Positions 43,801 through 55,110 of a stretch of DNA of 64,000 nucleotides are shown here, one piece after another. Position 1 is the stretch's first letter. Each line of letters begins with the position of its first letter. Source of the DNA: Ramazzottius varieornatus (Eukaryota > Tardigrada > Eutardigrada > Parachela > Ramazzottiidae); the NCBI GenBank assembly GCA_001949185.1, contig BDGG01000013.1, positions 857,107-921,106 of the forward strand, given 5' to 3'. The translations under genes were made by a program, and so were the position numbers. The notes beneath the pieces are model-generated. The model ran no database searches and was not told the DNA's origin. It was given only the letters and a program-made list of their open reading frames with translations.

Positions 43801-46800
43801 GATGAAGTGGAATATCCGGGTTCCGTCCGGAAGAGGCTGCCTTGATGTCGAGAAGAGAGGATAGCACAGGCTATCCGGCGTGGATGGTCAGCTGAAAACA
43901 GCCGTCCCGTGGTAATACGTAACTAGCAGTCGCTCGAGAAGACACGTCAATCTGTTCCGTTCTTAGTGACAACAAGATAACGTTTCAGAAGCGCAATGAC
44001 GGAAGAGGAGAATCTAAGAGGCAAACTACAGTACTGTTGTACGGGAGAAAATCTCTTCGGAAAATTTGAAATTTCCCGAAAGCGGTAAATTTTTACCAGA
44101 AACGAATCAAGGTCTCCATGTTAGGACTTCAATCAGCCGAAGACAATGTACCAACCTGATTTACTGGACTCGAACGATGAGTGCAAGCGTGGCTCGGCTC
44201 TGAGTTCAGCGAGTGTGTGTCACGAGGTTTCACTGGCCAATGTAGCAAACCACGTGACTTCGTCTTGTGCAAATCCCATCTGTAGTTTGGCATAAGTATT
44301 CATCGTGAGAGTGAGACTGATTTCCCATGTGTATATATATACTGACGCACACTTCCTGGCAGACTCTACACGTAGCCGCACAGGCCAGCTGTATATTTCA
44401 CGTAAAAGATGACTGACAGTTTCGAATTCTGTGTTCACTCTTGCCATCCAAGATGCTTTACAGCTTCGAAAATTTGTATCATGAAGTATCCCATCATTAT
44501 ACGGCGGACACCACTAACTTTCAGTCAGATTTGAACATCGAATGAGACTCTTAGCGATTACTGCCATTAAGCAACATGTATCATCGAGTCTGATATAGAG
44601 AGCGAATCAGTAAAATGACGTACTGTGTAGGCATTCTGTTGATGTCGAAGAGTAACTAGACTGCTGAAGTCCCCTCGGGGCTTATCTACTTACTGAATAC
44701 ATCAAATCTAATCAAATCCGCAAAAGAACAATAAAATACTTTGCGGTCTTAAGAAAAACGACACTTGAAATCAGCTGAGCTTGAAGGCCGAACTCTTAGA
44801 CAGTTTTTCCATTTTTACTGAACTGACGTGCACACGACCCGGCTCCCCAGTGTCCCGAACACGCAGAGCTTCCTGCATGGTCTCGCCAAACCAACGCGTA
44901 ACTTGACGGCCTTGTTGGATGTCGTTTCGACCAAACTCAGAGCTAGGCGAGCAATTTCGAAGGGACGGAGCTCTCCGTTGTAGTTCGCTAACCCGCTTGC
45001 CTCCTGCGAACGGCTCACGATCACTGGACGCAACGGATGACAATAAGGCGAAGCACGATGGAGTAGCAGACGATCTTCTTACGCAGAATGCTCCTCCAGC
45101 GGTTTCTATCTTGCCAACGTCGAACTCCAACAGCACCTGGTCCAACGTTCTTTTCAAATAATTCGTCACCGCAATGACGTCACTTGCTGAAGGTCGATGG
45201 ATCATTTAAGCCAGGTCGAGGAAATCACACAGCATAATCGTCACGCTGTCAGAATACTCCGGCTCGATCGCACGCTTTATCCGCAGCTGCTGCACAACGA
45301 TGCTGAAAGCCAGACGAAAGTTTGACTATAATGTTCATCACTGGTATTGTTTGATCGGTAGATCATACCATCATACATGGGAAGTACTGTAGCTCAGTGA
45401 GTATCCTGTCCGTTATCTGCGCCTATGCTTCGATCTCGGCGGCTCACTCGGCTGCTATGCACTCCAGATCGAATGTTTGATGTGCCATCCGTCGAACGAT
45501 ATGCCTGACCAAGTTGGCGAACCGTGGACGAATCTCCTCCAACCTTCTTCTCGCTGTCCTCCGTAACGCCCGTTTGTTTCGGATGGAAGCATCCCGGAAG
45601 CATGGTTGTTACTTCCTTCGGTAAAATCACCCGCTCGTCCATCTTGATTGATCCATATTCCTCAATCGACCTCAACGTATCTGATAAAACCCTGATGATT
45701 TAACTGTGTACATGTATCAGAACGATATTGAAGATATTCCTTACGGATCACGGACTAGAGTGAGTCAAGGTCTACGTCATTCGGATATTGTCCCGTCAGA
45801 ATTTCATAGAGGACCACGCCCACAGCGTACACATCGCAGTTAACAGTATTGCTTAGCTGCTGGAGGGTTTGGAGATTGGCGGACCGTCGATACTGTATCA
45901 CCTCACCGGGTTTCCATATCAGTTGCATGAGTTCAGGATCCAGCACAGCGGAATCACTGGTTCTGCGTAACGATGACGAGGGCGTTGTCCTATCAGCTAT
46001 CTGGCTTCCGCAGCACGGATCCGAAAACAACGCTGTTTAGGGGGTTCGTACGGCTGAGTACAGCCGGTTGTTTGTTGATTTGGTCTCACAAAAGTCACGT
46101 GATCGTGGGAACAAATGTCCGATCTTCACAAAGACGTTTGAAATATTAAAAACAGAAGAGTGTGAAGGAAGTTGTGAATTTTTGTATGAAGGTGGGGGTG
46201 GATAGATACTTATGAGAGACAGTGTAGGTTGTTTGACGTCGGTTCATACGATACCGCAGTCAACGGAAGGAACCACCACAGTGTCTTTGGTGCCTGCAGC
46301 CAGGAGGAACAGCAAGATGAATGTGATCACAAGACTGATAGCGATTCCTTTTCCTTCCAAGCGAATAAACCCGAACGTCGATCAAATTCTGTTCTTGATC
46401 GAGCATTGCTGCGTCGGGAGACCTACCGACTTCGGAAGTCTCGCACTGATCGTTGAGGAATCCATACGGGGGTCGGTCGGGCGGCGGGCTGTTTCTATTG
46501 ACCCAGTACCACAAGTCGTTTCGGATAGGTTGAAACTCTTTCATCTCCATATCGAAAATCGTGGCTTGCTGAAACAAGACACGCACAAAATAACCCCACT
46601 TTAACCGTATCCCGATTTTGTCCGTTTTGGTCCCTCTTGGATGTAATGACGTACCGCCATCGATTCAGTCATGGGGTCTTGACGCAACACGACGACCGGA
46701 TTGATTTTCGACCCACTACCGTCGGTCGTGTAATTCCGGTCGGCGAAAGAGAATGTAAGATTCGCAAACTTGGTCATCAGGGATGTGGTGGTCCAGCCCG

Positions 46801-47432
46801 AAAGTATGGCTCGATGATTCTCAGCAAACACCTTCAGAATAACCAAGGTAAAGCATAACGTAAGAGGTTATCATTCTCCTGGAGAGAGGAAAAAGTCACT
46901 TTTGGTTTTTCGACTTTCGGATGAATGTTACGAGATCGTCAAAGCGGGAGAAAGTCGGAAGTCTCGCCTATCGTACCTTGTCCTCTGGGGAATACTTGAT
47001 GTTGTAATATGCCGTGGCGGTCCTGGCGATGCTCTTTGTGAGCTGTCTGATCCGACTCCACGTCGGTGTGATACCCGTCAGAATGATCAAAGACCGATAG
47101 GCTTGACGCGTTATCTGAAAATTAGGGGGCGCTCTTTCCCGTTGTTAATTTGGGAGCGAACTTCGGAACGGAAATTAATCCACAGGGAAATAATGCAATT
47201 ATCCTTGTTGTTTTGTTCATCGTCAGGTTGCTTCCAGGTTACGTCCTGTATACCGGGTCTCCGTGTTGGCTGAACGGACACAAAAACCTAAAATCAAACC
47301 AACAGAATGGGGCGGAAAGTCAAAAATTTCACTTACAATCTCCAAAAAAAAACAAAAACGCAAGCCAATTTGCAAAAGCATAAAGAGGCCCGGTAGAACC
47401 AGACCCCAAAACAACGAAACAATACAAATCCC

Positions 47433-49721
47433 CTAAAAATCTCGGTTATTGACATCGACGATAGAATAGATCTCCTCCAAACCTCTATGACTAGAAAAGG
47501 TTCCGAAAACAGAGGCAGCATTACCACGTTGAATATATATACTAAGCTTTTGCTTCAAAAACGAGAGGGATCTTGTTTCGCCGGTGGCTTCTGCTATTCT
47601 TTTGCCTATCTGCTGGATAAGACTGGATGCTTCGTTCCCGAAAGGACCGAAAGTTTCGAACGCTACTGGACAGAACAGGTAACGACCATCCAGCTCGCGG
47701 TACTTGTGTCTCTTGATCTCTTCCGCCTTGTTGGCGGCATAACCAAGCTGCCCAGCTGATCCTCGCAGGTATTTTTCTGCAAAAGTGTCAACACAGGTTA
47801 CATCCCAGACAAGAGCCTTACCTTGTTGCCACGGGATGAGCGTCAGTCCGTCAAGTCGTTTCTGGTCGTCCCTGAGGATCCCGTTGGGCTCAAGGACGTT
47901 CGAGACTTTACAGCTGATGAGGGCACGGTGGAGGGAGTCATTGAGAGCGGAATGTCTAGAATGACGTCCGGCACTCAACTGACAAGACAAGCCGTGGCGC
48001 CCCAGCTCGTCGACAAGTTTTTTGCAACGACAAACAAGCGTTTAGTCATGATCTCAGCTTGTTGGCTCTTTTTCTCTAGGACCGGAGGGATCGCTTCGGG
48101 GAAGACTGGAGCTCCAAGTAGCGTTAGGGTCTCCTTGTCCGGAAATATTACGCCAGGGCAGAGGAGCTTCATTTTCTGGCGTGTAACTTGCTGTTGGGTA
48201 GGAGTACCTCCACAGACAACAAACTCACATTTGGACGTATTGAGTTCGATGCCCAGAGAAGCGCCGATCTCCACAATGGTCTGGAAGTCCCTACTTACCA
48301 GTTCGAAGTCTCCACCAAGCGTGGCATTGTCAAGATACCATACATTGAAGGACGACTGAAGCGACTTGGACAGGTTCCGGGTCAGAAGACAGAACAACAA
48401 TGGCCCTAGGAGGTCTCCGTGTTGAACCCCCCCCCCCCCCCCAACCCCCCCGGGGCCAAAGNNNNNNNNNNNNNNNNNNNNNNNNNNNNNNNNNNNNNNN
48501 NNNNNNNNNNNCCCCCCCCCCCCCCACCCCCCCCGGGCCGAAGGGATGACGTGCTCGCCGTAGATGAGATTTGTTGGCGATCTGTACATCTGAAAAATAA
48601 AAGGATAAATCTCGGGAAGGAACTTCTGGGCCTCCTCGAGTAGCCTGTCTCTGTGAACGGAATTGAAAGCATTCCTGAAGCCCAGTTTCAGCAAAGTTTG
48701 GCAGCCTAGTGGAAGGTACTGCTGCTTCAGCGCCGCCTCTAGTGCCATAGCCGAGCTGTTGGGGTCGTACAAGCTTGCCTGTGGCTTCCATCACTCGTTT
48801 ACTGACGATCTTTCCCGCTAAACGCCGAAGAGTGTTACCGACCGCAATGGGCCTTATTCACCCTGTCTTCTTCAGTGGAGCGATCAGCGAGGCACCATAC
48901 AAGGCAGGGCAGACATCTTCTGGTACTTTGCCATCCAGCATCAAGCCGGCCAAGTCGGCAAGTGCTTGCGCCAGCTGTATCGACATAGGATCCCTCAGAC
49001 CCCCTAGCAAGTCTTCCAGGTGCTGAAGGCGAAGACCATCAGGACCCCCAGCTGAGTCACAGGGGAAACTGCTTACAGCTGACATTAATTCCTCCGTGGT
49101 GACTGGTGGCGATGGAGGACCAGAGCACTCTTTCGAGGGGAAATAGGCATCTTAATGTTCGGGGGGATGCTTTTTTCGCAGCTCTTCCAGAGTTGACATA
49201 GGGGCTATCACATCTTCAGAGACGAGGACCCTAACGGCACCGCTGATATCGTCGCCGTTCAACTTCAGCTCCACTCTTCTCTTCATCTGCGAGTCTTCGT
49301 CGATCGAGTTCTTCCTCTGCTTTGTATTATTGGTTTGCGTTTTCGCAGTAGTATCCACCGCTGCAGCTGGCCTAGTGATGTTTTCTTTGAGAGTGGTAAA
49401 ATACTTCTTCTTAGAGAACGGCTCTGGGAGTTTGAAAGCAACCGAGGGGAAAGTAAGTAGTTTCACATCATTCTTCCTAACACACTCTCTCAAAATATCG
49501 AGGAGGGCCGAAGATGCAGGTATTCTCGCGCCACGTGGTATTCTTTTGATAGTCGGGACAGATCGTTTGACAGGATTGACGGATCGGTTTTCGTCGTCAG
49601 CTGCTGAGGACTGGCTAAGGATGACTGTTTGATCACGTAGCTTTCTCTGGGCTTCTTGGCATGGTCTTTTTCCTCGATGCTTAGTTAGGAAACCTTCTGA
49701 GGCAGCTAAGAAGCCACACAA
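47433..49721 (-). mobile_element. Non-LTR retrotransposon with RLE-type endonuclease, broken
   Basis: On the minus strand an N-terminal region (49721-49152) ends ELRKKHPPEH and a TAA, directly before the RT start. RT blocks follow: SAGGPDGLRLQHLEDLL, LIAPLKKTG, GYGTRGGAEAA, FRNAFNSVHRDRLL, GVQHGDLLGPLLFCLL and the catalytic box VWYLDNATLGGD, where the second Asp of YxDD is Asn. The C-terminal part reads DGLTLIPWQQGKALVWDVTC, with the PD-(D/E)xK-like RLE domain and LSIYIQRGNAASVFGTF. This architecture (RT plus C-terminal restriction-like endonuclease) is that of R2/R4/NeSL-group elements. The copy is dead: TAA at 49152-49154, a frame change near 48730, YLDN and a poly-C/N interruption. It sits inside the guanylate cyclase locus in the same orientation. 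Confidence 0.85.
48426..48537. other. Assembly gap within poly-C, with duplicated flanks
   Basis: A long C run and AACCCCCCCGGGGCCAAAG precede about 50 N, and a second long C run with ACCCCCCCCGGGCCGAAG follows. Both sides look like two noisy readings of the same homopolymer. In the RT this point lies just before GVQHGD. Confidence 0.85.
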
Positions 49722-50861
49722 GTCTCACTTTCCTTGAGATGCCATCGTGCTACAAAGAAACATACAGCAAGCAAAATATGCTCCACAAAATATCTGTCAG
49801 GCGAGGTGCGTAGGAAGCAACCTACGTGCGATCCGGGGGAACGCGTACGTTCACCCCGGAGTCATCGTCAAAAGGCCTGAGGGAGCAACTCGTTCCTAGT
49901 AGGTCGTTTCTAGTAGGGAAGTTGAGGCGAGCGTGAAGAATAATTGTGTTGCGTTTTCGACAATCCGTGCTTGTGTAGGTGGTTGATTGTTGAAACACCT
50001 GAAAACTTCAAGGGACCAATACTGTCCAGAAGAGAACCAATACTCATGTTACTTATTACATTCTAGACCTGCTCGAATTGATGACACTGCGGGCGACTTG
50101 AATGTCAACTCGGAGGACAACTGGGGTAAGAAAGGAACTCGCGATGAAGATGGACGAATGGAGGAGGAACCCGAGGATGCAGAAGGAGATTCCGACCCGG
50201 AAGAAGACGAAATAAAACCGGAAGAAGCAGGAGGTTTCGATGAGGTGGCGAATGAAGACCAGGATGACGAGGACCAGCCAGGAGAAGACCATACGTAATT
50301 GTCACGCACACACTGAAGCAGAAACACCAGCAGAACGGAGTACAACGAAGCGAAGACTATCAGGAAGAATGAGCAGACAGACAGCGACAGTAGCAGGCAG
50401 TCAGGCGAGACGAGCGATGAAGGAGATGACGGGACGACTCAAAACTTCACTCTGACTTTCACCGCGTCCATTTTCTTTCTCCTAGTCATATACCACAACG
50501 AAAAAATAATCCAAAAGCCTGGGCATGTGGACCCAAAGATGGGAGAAAGCAGCTGTTTTGTTTTCTGCAGCTGTTTTGAAAAGATGATCTAAAGCTTCGT
50601 CTCCTGTCCAATACTACAGTCCTGCAACGAACAGGTTTGCATCAGCTTCAGTCGTATTGGCTACACAATCAACTTTCACTTTGGTTTGACGGTACGCGCT
50701 GACTCCGTAAATCAGCCATTATTGACCCATCAACCAGCTTTTCCACTTACAAGATCACCCTTCGTCATTCCCAGCCTAGAAGCTTCGATCTGCAAACAAC
50801 TCAGGTCTTGCGGGGTTAATTATGAGGGCAAAAGGTGGCCTAGATAAAGGACAAGAAAAAT
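49722..50861. other. Intronic or intergenic stretch with an acidic ORF
   Basis: At 49987-50298 (plus) is a frame of 103 codons whose second half is highly acidic (EEEPEDAEGDSDPEEDEIKP). It is low-complexity GA-rich DNA, so it may be chance. At 49829-49860 is a GC-rich palindrome TCCGGGGGAACGCG...GTTCACCCCGGA. The stretch lies within the span of the guanylate cyclase locus. Confidence 0.35.
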
Positions 50862-51019
50862 TACTGTAGTGCTACCAAATTATCGCGCACTCAACTACGT
50901 GAACAGTAAATGATGCCCAGGTGAGAGCCAGCGAGGCTAAACTGATAAAATCTGATCACACTGGGCAGCGATGACTCATCACGTGGTTCAGTGCGCGATA
51001 ATTTGGTAGCACTACAGTA
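50862..51019. mobile_element. Family-4 foldback/MITE (complete)
   Basis: The left arm TACTGTAGTGCTACCAAATT then ATCGCGCACTCAACTACGTGA pairs with the right arm, inverted: TACTGTAGTGCTACCAAATT then ATCGCGCACTGAACCACGTGA. The arms are about 41 bp with two or three mismatches. A solo arm is at 38052-38106. Terminal TACTGTA resembles families 2 and 3. Confidence 0.85.
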
Positions 51020-51847
51020 CCATCAATTGCCGCAAACAAATCGGTGTCGTCGGAATCAAGAAAACTAGAAGCGGAACCTCCATCATATTAGCTCACAAAG
51101 CACTGTTCGTAGTTACTGTGCACTTCGTACATCGCTACTACGAGCTTACTTCGGCTGCAGTTTTTGAGTCCACCAAGGTAGTTCGCAAACGCTCGGTACT
51201 TCGCCGAATCGAACTGGACTTACTGTAACAGACTTGTGAAGCCATCCTACATTCCCAGAATGATGTATTACGGAAGAGATTGGTGTATCTGGGATTACTG
51301 AAATCCGTCATAGGTCGGAAGCTCACCTGATCAGAAAAGGCAGATCAAGCTCTAGGAAAGAATCTCATTAATACATTCTCAAGAAAAATTCAAGAAAGGC
51401 ACGATGTACGCTCACCTCGTGAAAGGTCTCCCAGAGCGAGTACCTGATTCGTGCATTCTAAAGAAACGGGGAAGTTGAAATCCCAGCGCCAGCATATCTT
51501 ATGGTTCCTGATAACATTACAGTACCTGGACTGGCGAGAATAATGTAGACATTCTTCCTATCCACAGCGGCAGAATGTCGCAGATAAAAGTCGGCAAAAC
51601 ATTCGCCGACATGGTCGCCACCGTCTTGGCATAAGTCATATCCAGGGAGATAGAGCGGTAAGTGGGTGATGTTGCCCAGCATCTCCGGGTACTGTTTGCG
51701 AATCATTCCTATAGCCACCGTATACACCGGCGCAGCAACGTAGAACCCATACAGCGGATTTGCGCCAACATGAACGGTCAAAAGAATCACTTGTTCAGTT
51801 CCATTCGCGAAAAAACCACCAACATCGATACATAACAAAAGCTCCAT

Positions 51848-53992
51848 AAATACAATTCTGACACACCCATGATTGAAACAGTACAGCCATACGGTGGCTA
51901 GTCGGGTTTCAGCAGACCCTCAGACGAAGAATGACATTGAGAAAGCGCGGGTATACGGTAGAGTGATGTGGTTATCTATCCAGGAAGGATACAGTATGCA
52001 TCACAGGTTAATTTACGCAAAGTATCTCCATTAGGGTCGGCACGGAGGGAGAGTCAAGAGACTGCACTTGTGTTCCTCCATTGTAACGAACGTTCCACTT
52101 TCCACCTGGGGGATGTTACATTGTGCTTTCAAATCCGACCTGCGCTTGAGGTCATGATAAATTACGTGAAGTGGACGAGAAGCACTTCAGGGTGAAACGA
52201 TCGCTTTGGCGGAAATGAAGGTTTAGTGAGTCTGCTGGCGGCATACTGCGTGTCTTCTGCTGCCACTCCTGTTATATTTTTTCTGTCCTCAAAACAGTTT
52301 TCGGGAGTGGATATGAATAACCAAGGCAAACGTTCCACTTCCTGGTAAAAGTACATGCCGATCAATGGGCAACGGTTAAGTGCAGCAGGATGACTATGCG
52401 AGATGTACAAAAGTGGGTGCAAGGTCATCCATGAGAGGGAAGGATGTTATCCAGACTATCGTCTATCGTCCTGGGAATGACTGAGTACCTATTAATCTTG
52501 AGTGATCATCGGGGAAGGGGGACTGTCGCGTCATCCGGAACGCAGTCATAACCGGAGGACTGGGTCAGGACCTCCCAATGTTCTGCATGTATCAAGGGAT
52601 GAAATTCTCGTCCAGACAGGTGTACTGAATACGTCACGAAATCAGAACCTGGCGGCCCCAAGTCCCTGGTTCAAGTTCGCCGCTTGCGCTGTCAGCTTGC
52701 AAAAGCTCAAGATTTACCAACGACGCAGCCTCCCATGCGTAGTCTAAAAAACACTAGGGACTACCACATAAAAGTACTTGCTGCGTGTAGTATCGAAGTT
52801 TGAGTTGCAACACCACCTTTTTCATTCTATTACTTATTAATAACCCCCTTCCTGCACCGTTTCGTAAAGCGCACATGTTGTTTATGAGGTTTGATAAATG
52901 GGTTTCGGCAGCCCAATTTTTGGCACATTATTTTTGGTACCAAATGATCCTTTTCTGACATGAAATTTGAGAGAATATTCAGGGGCATCGAATGGTAGCT
53001 TTGCCGTACCTCGCCATGCTCAAAGTCTCACAAAACTGTTCGCCTTTTTGGGATGAGATTGCAGGAAACTTCAGGGGCGATTAACCTCCAAAACACCCCA
53101 GCTTGGGAGTTTGGTGTCAGAACGATTGTATGTGTACTCTTACACTATATGACGTCATTCTGACGTCAGAATTTTTCGGACAAGAGTACTAACCCCTTTG
53201 GATGTTCCTGACGTGGCCGTTCGACAACTGGTCGGAGATCGAATCTGACTTCAAATTTGTGCTCCTCGATGTCTGTTTCGCGTTACCCCATCAGCATTTA
53301 CAGAAAGCCCGTGGCTGCCAAAACTTCAAAACTGTTTCCTGAACAATCGCTATAGTCAATGTGCCAAAAACTGGGCTGCCGAAACCCAAATGGCGACTAA
53401 GGTTTTCGAGAATCCCCAGCTGGTGCGTGAAAGACTTGCGCACTCGGTTCGAAGCGGTCTTAAAGGTGGTATTTACCATAAAGGATGAAGATGACTAGCG
53501 TTACCGCTTATCGGTGTACCTTATGAATGTTATACGTCCTCTTTATTTCTGGGCGCTTCGCGTCAGGTAACGGAGAGGATATCCCGGATTGTGTCAGGAG
53601 GAGTACGAGGTCCTCGTGCGCAGATTTCGTGCGAAACCTGGTCCCGAACGGGAATCTTCAGCTCTAGCTCGTCTTGCACCATCACGGGAGGAATCCCCCA
53701 ATGCACATCAAGGAGGTATAGTGCAGATCGTTTGATCAATGATACGCGTGCTGGATTTTATAAAGTCATACTTCAAAGCGCGATTGGTTAATGGATTTCG
53801 TCTGTTTCTCCGGAAAGAAACGATACCGTACTGTTACATATCACTCTCACGACTTTACTCTTTCCAGTTGACGGTGTTAATCGTTCCCCTCCTTAACATT
53901 TTTTTATTGACAAAATTCTTTTATCTTTAATGTCTTCTGTCATGTTCATTTATTATCTGTAAGACAGGTATTAGAAAATAAGCAAAGCTTAT
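51848..53992. other. No gene seen; one inverted-repeat element
   Basis: Open frames are short and unconvincing on both strands. The element at 52896-53400 is the only structure I can define. Confidence 0.4.
52896..53400. mobile_element. Inverted-repeat element of about 500 bp
   Basis: GGGTTTCGGCAGCCCAATTT then TTGGCACATT at 52900 recurs inverted at 53364-53400 (reverse complement GGGTTTCGGCAGCCCAGTTT then TTGGCACATT). Terminal inverted repeats are about 32 bp. The interior is non-coding. Confidence 0.65.
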
Positions 53993-55110
53993 TTGCGGTT
54001 AACTGGAGCAACTTCTCCTTCTCCGAGTTTCCTTCTCATATTTCCCCTCGTACGTACTCGTTGTGAACTTTCGAGTTATCCTTTCTTGACCATGGCCATC
54101 GATGACCAAGTCATCTCTCGAGGATCTGGAATAACCATTCGCACTGCAGCACCGCGAGACGTGGAAAAGCTTAACCAGCTCGCGGAAAGGCTCATTCAGT
54201 ACGGGGATGCGGTCGTCCTTCAGAAGTACCCGACGTTCAGGAAGATGCCATTTCCGACGCCTCTTCAAACTATTACGAAAATGTCTCAGACGAAGATGTT
54301 GTCCTTGCTATCCCTGATAGCTCCCCGAGTAAAGAGAAGCGTGCTCGACCTGACGACGGCCCTGCCACTATGAACAAGTTGTTGGATCAGTAACTGGAAT
54401 TCCAAAAGGAAGCGGGGGAGCTACAGAGAGCTCAAGACCTCAAAGCTGAAAGAATTCGAGTACTCGCTTCCATCAGAGAGTCCCAACCTTCGACTTCACA
54501 AGCCGCAACCCAGCGCCATTCCCTTTCCAATGTCTACGGCGGCGTCAAAGGCAAGTCCACCTTACAACCAGTCACTTCCCCTCTCGTTGTCTTCCCAGCT
54601 ATCATCCCACCAGCGTTATTATGGTCGCTGTACCCTCCTCGACTGCAGATGCTACCAGCCGTTGCAAAGACCTGGAAGAACATGTCCACTTGGGTGACTT
54701 ACTACCTTACAATCGCGATCTTGATCAGTCAATCCACCATCGCCGTTTTTCCTCCAATAGTCACCGAGAAGAAATCAAGAATATTATCGAATGGATCCGA
54801 GCTTTCATCGTGTTCGTCGCGTATCGTCAGTCGGAGATCCCACAGTTCTGTCTGGTGTTCCTGAATTACATAGACCTGATCACCAGCATGGCGGAACGTA
54901 ATGAACCTTGGCTAATTTATGACGAGAATTTCTTTCGCTAGGCCATTTCCAAGCCGCTTCATACTGCTATCTGGTGCAAAGTAGACAAGAGATCGTACTG
55001 AAGTGCCAAGCCCCGGCTGCCCGTGTCCGACCTTCTAGGCATTCGTTCGACCAGTAACCCCATTCCTCGAGGTTCGTGCTTCTCCTGTGGCGAGCCGAAC
55101 TAGACAAGGG
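53993..55110 (+). mobile_element. Gag-like retroelement fragment (DIRS-type resemblance)
   Basis: The second part reads IIEWIRAFIVFVAYRQSEIP, then LNYIDLITSMAERNEPWLIY and DENFFR, which resembles the W..AF..Y...P......Y...I......WL.YD..FR pattern of gag-like proteins of tyrosine-recombinase (DIRS-like) retroelements. A CFSCGEPN zinc-knuckle start follows near 55076, in a frame closed by TAG right after. Upstream, 54092-54373 is an ATG-initiated frame (MAIDDQVISRGSGITIRTAA) broken before 54400. The pieces lie in several frames, so the copy is decayed. No RT or recombinase was found nearby. Confidence 0.45.

Larger units (their letters stand above)
44771..51847 (-). pseudogene. Receptor guanylate cyclase locus, decayed and split by a retrotransposon
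   Basis: Pieces of one receptor-type guanylate cyclase lie in order on the minus strand. At 51847-51526 is an ANF-receptor N-terminus with VHVGANPLYGFYVAAPVYTV and a conserved CQDGGDHVGECF. At 51326-51224 is VSFRPMTDFSNPRYTNLFRN. At 46846-46655 is MTKFANLTFSFADRN with a DGSGSK block. At 46587-46450 are IFDMEMKEFQPI and PPPDRPPYGF, the membrane-proximal segment. Near 46340-46290 is the single transmembrane helix GIAISLVITFILLFLLAAG. At 46030-45755 is kinase-homology DVYAVGVVLYEILTGQ. At 45205-44771 is a cyclase fragment. In the last, KIETAGGAFC has Gly where the metal-binding Asp of GDAYM belongs, and the segment around CVFG / DTGEPGRVHVSS is deleted and out of frame. Much of the ligand domain and of the catalytic domain is missing. 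No cGMP-forming activity is expected. The retrotransposon at 47433-49721 lies within the span. Confidence 0.6.

Noticed and set aside
44980-45170. Frameshift within the cyclase after KIETAGGAFC
   Set aside because: A GTAAGA donor and GTTCGCAG acceptor remove the segment and restore EASGLANYNG in frame, so it is an intron. The true break lies further on, near CVFG.
45380-45440. tRNA-like D-arm (TGTAGCTCAGTGAG)
   Set aside because: No matching acceptor stem, anticodon arm or T-arm follows within 90 nt.
50049-50345. Ser-rich minus-strand ORF opposite an acidic plus-strand ORF
   Set aside because: A low-complexity GA/TC tract opens frames on both strands; no domain or splice context.
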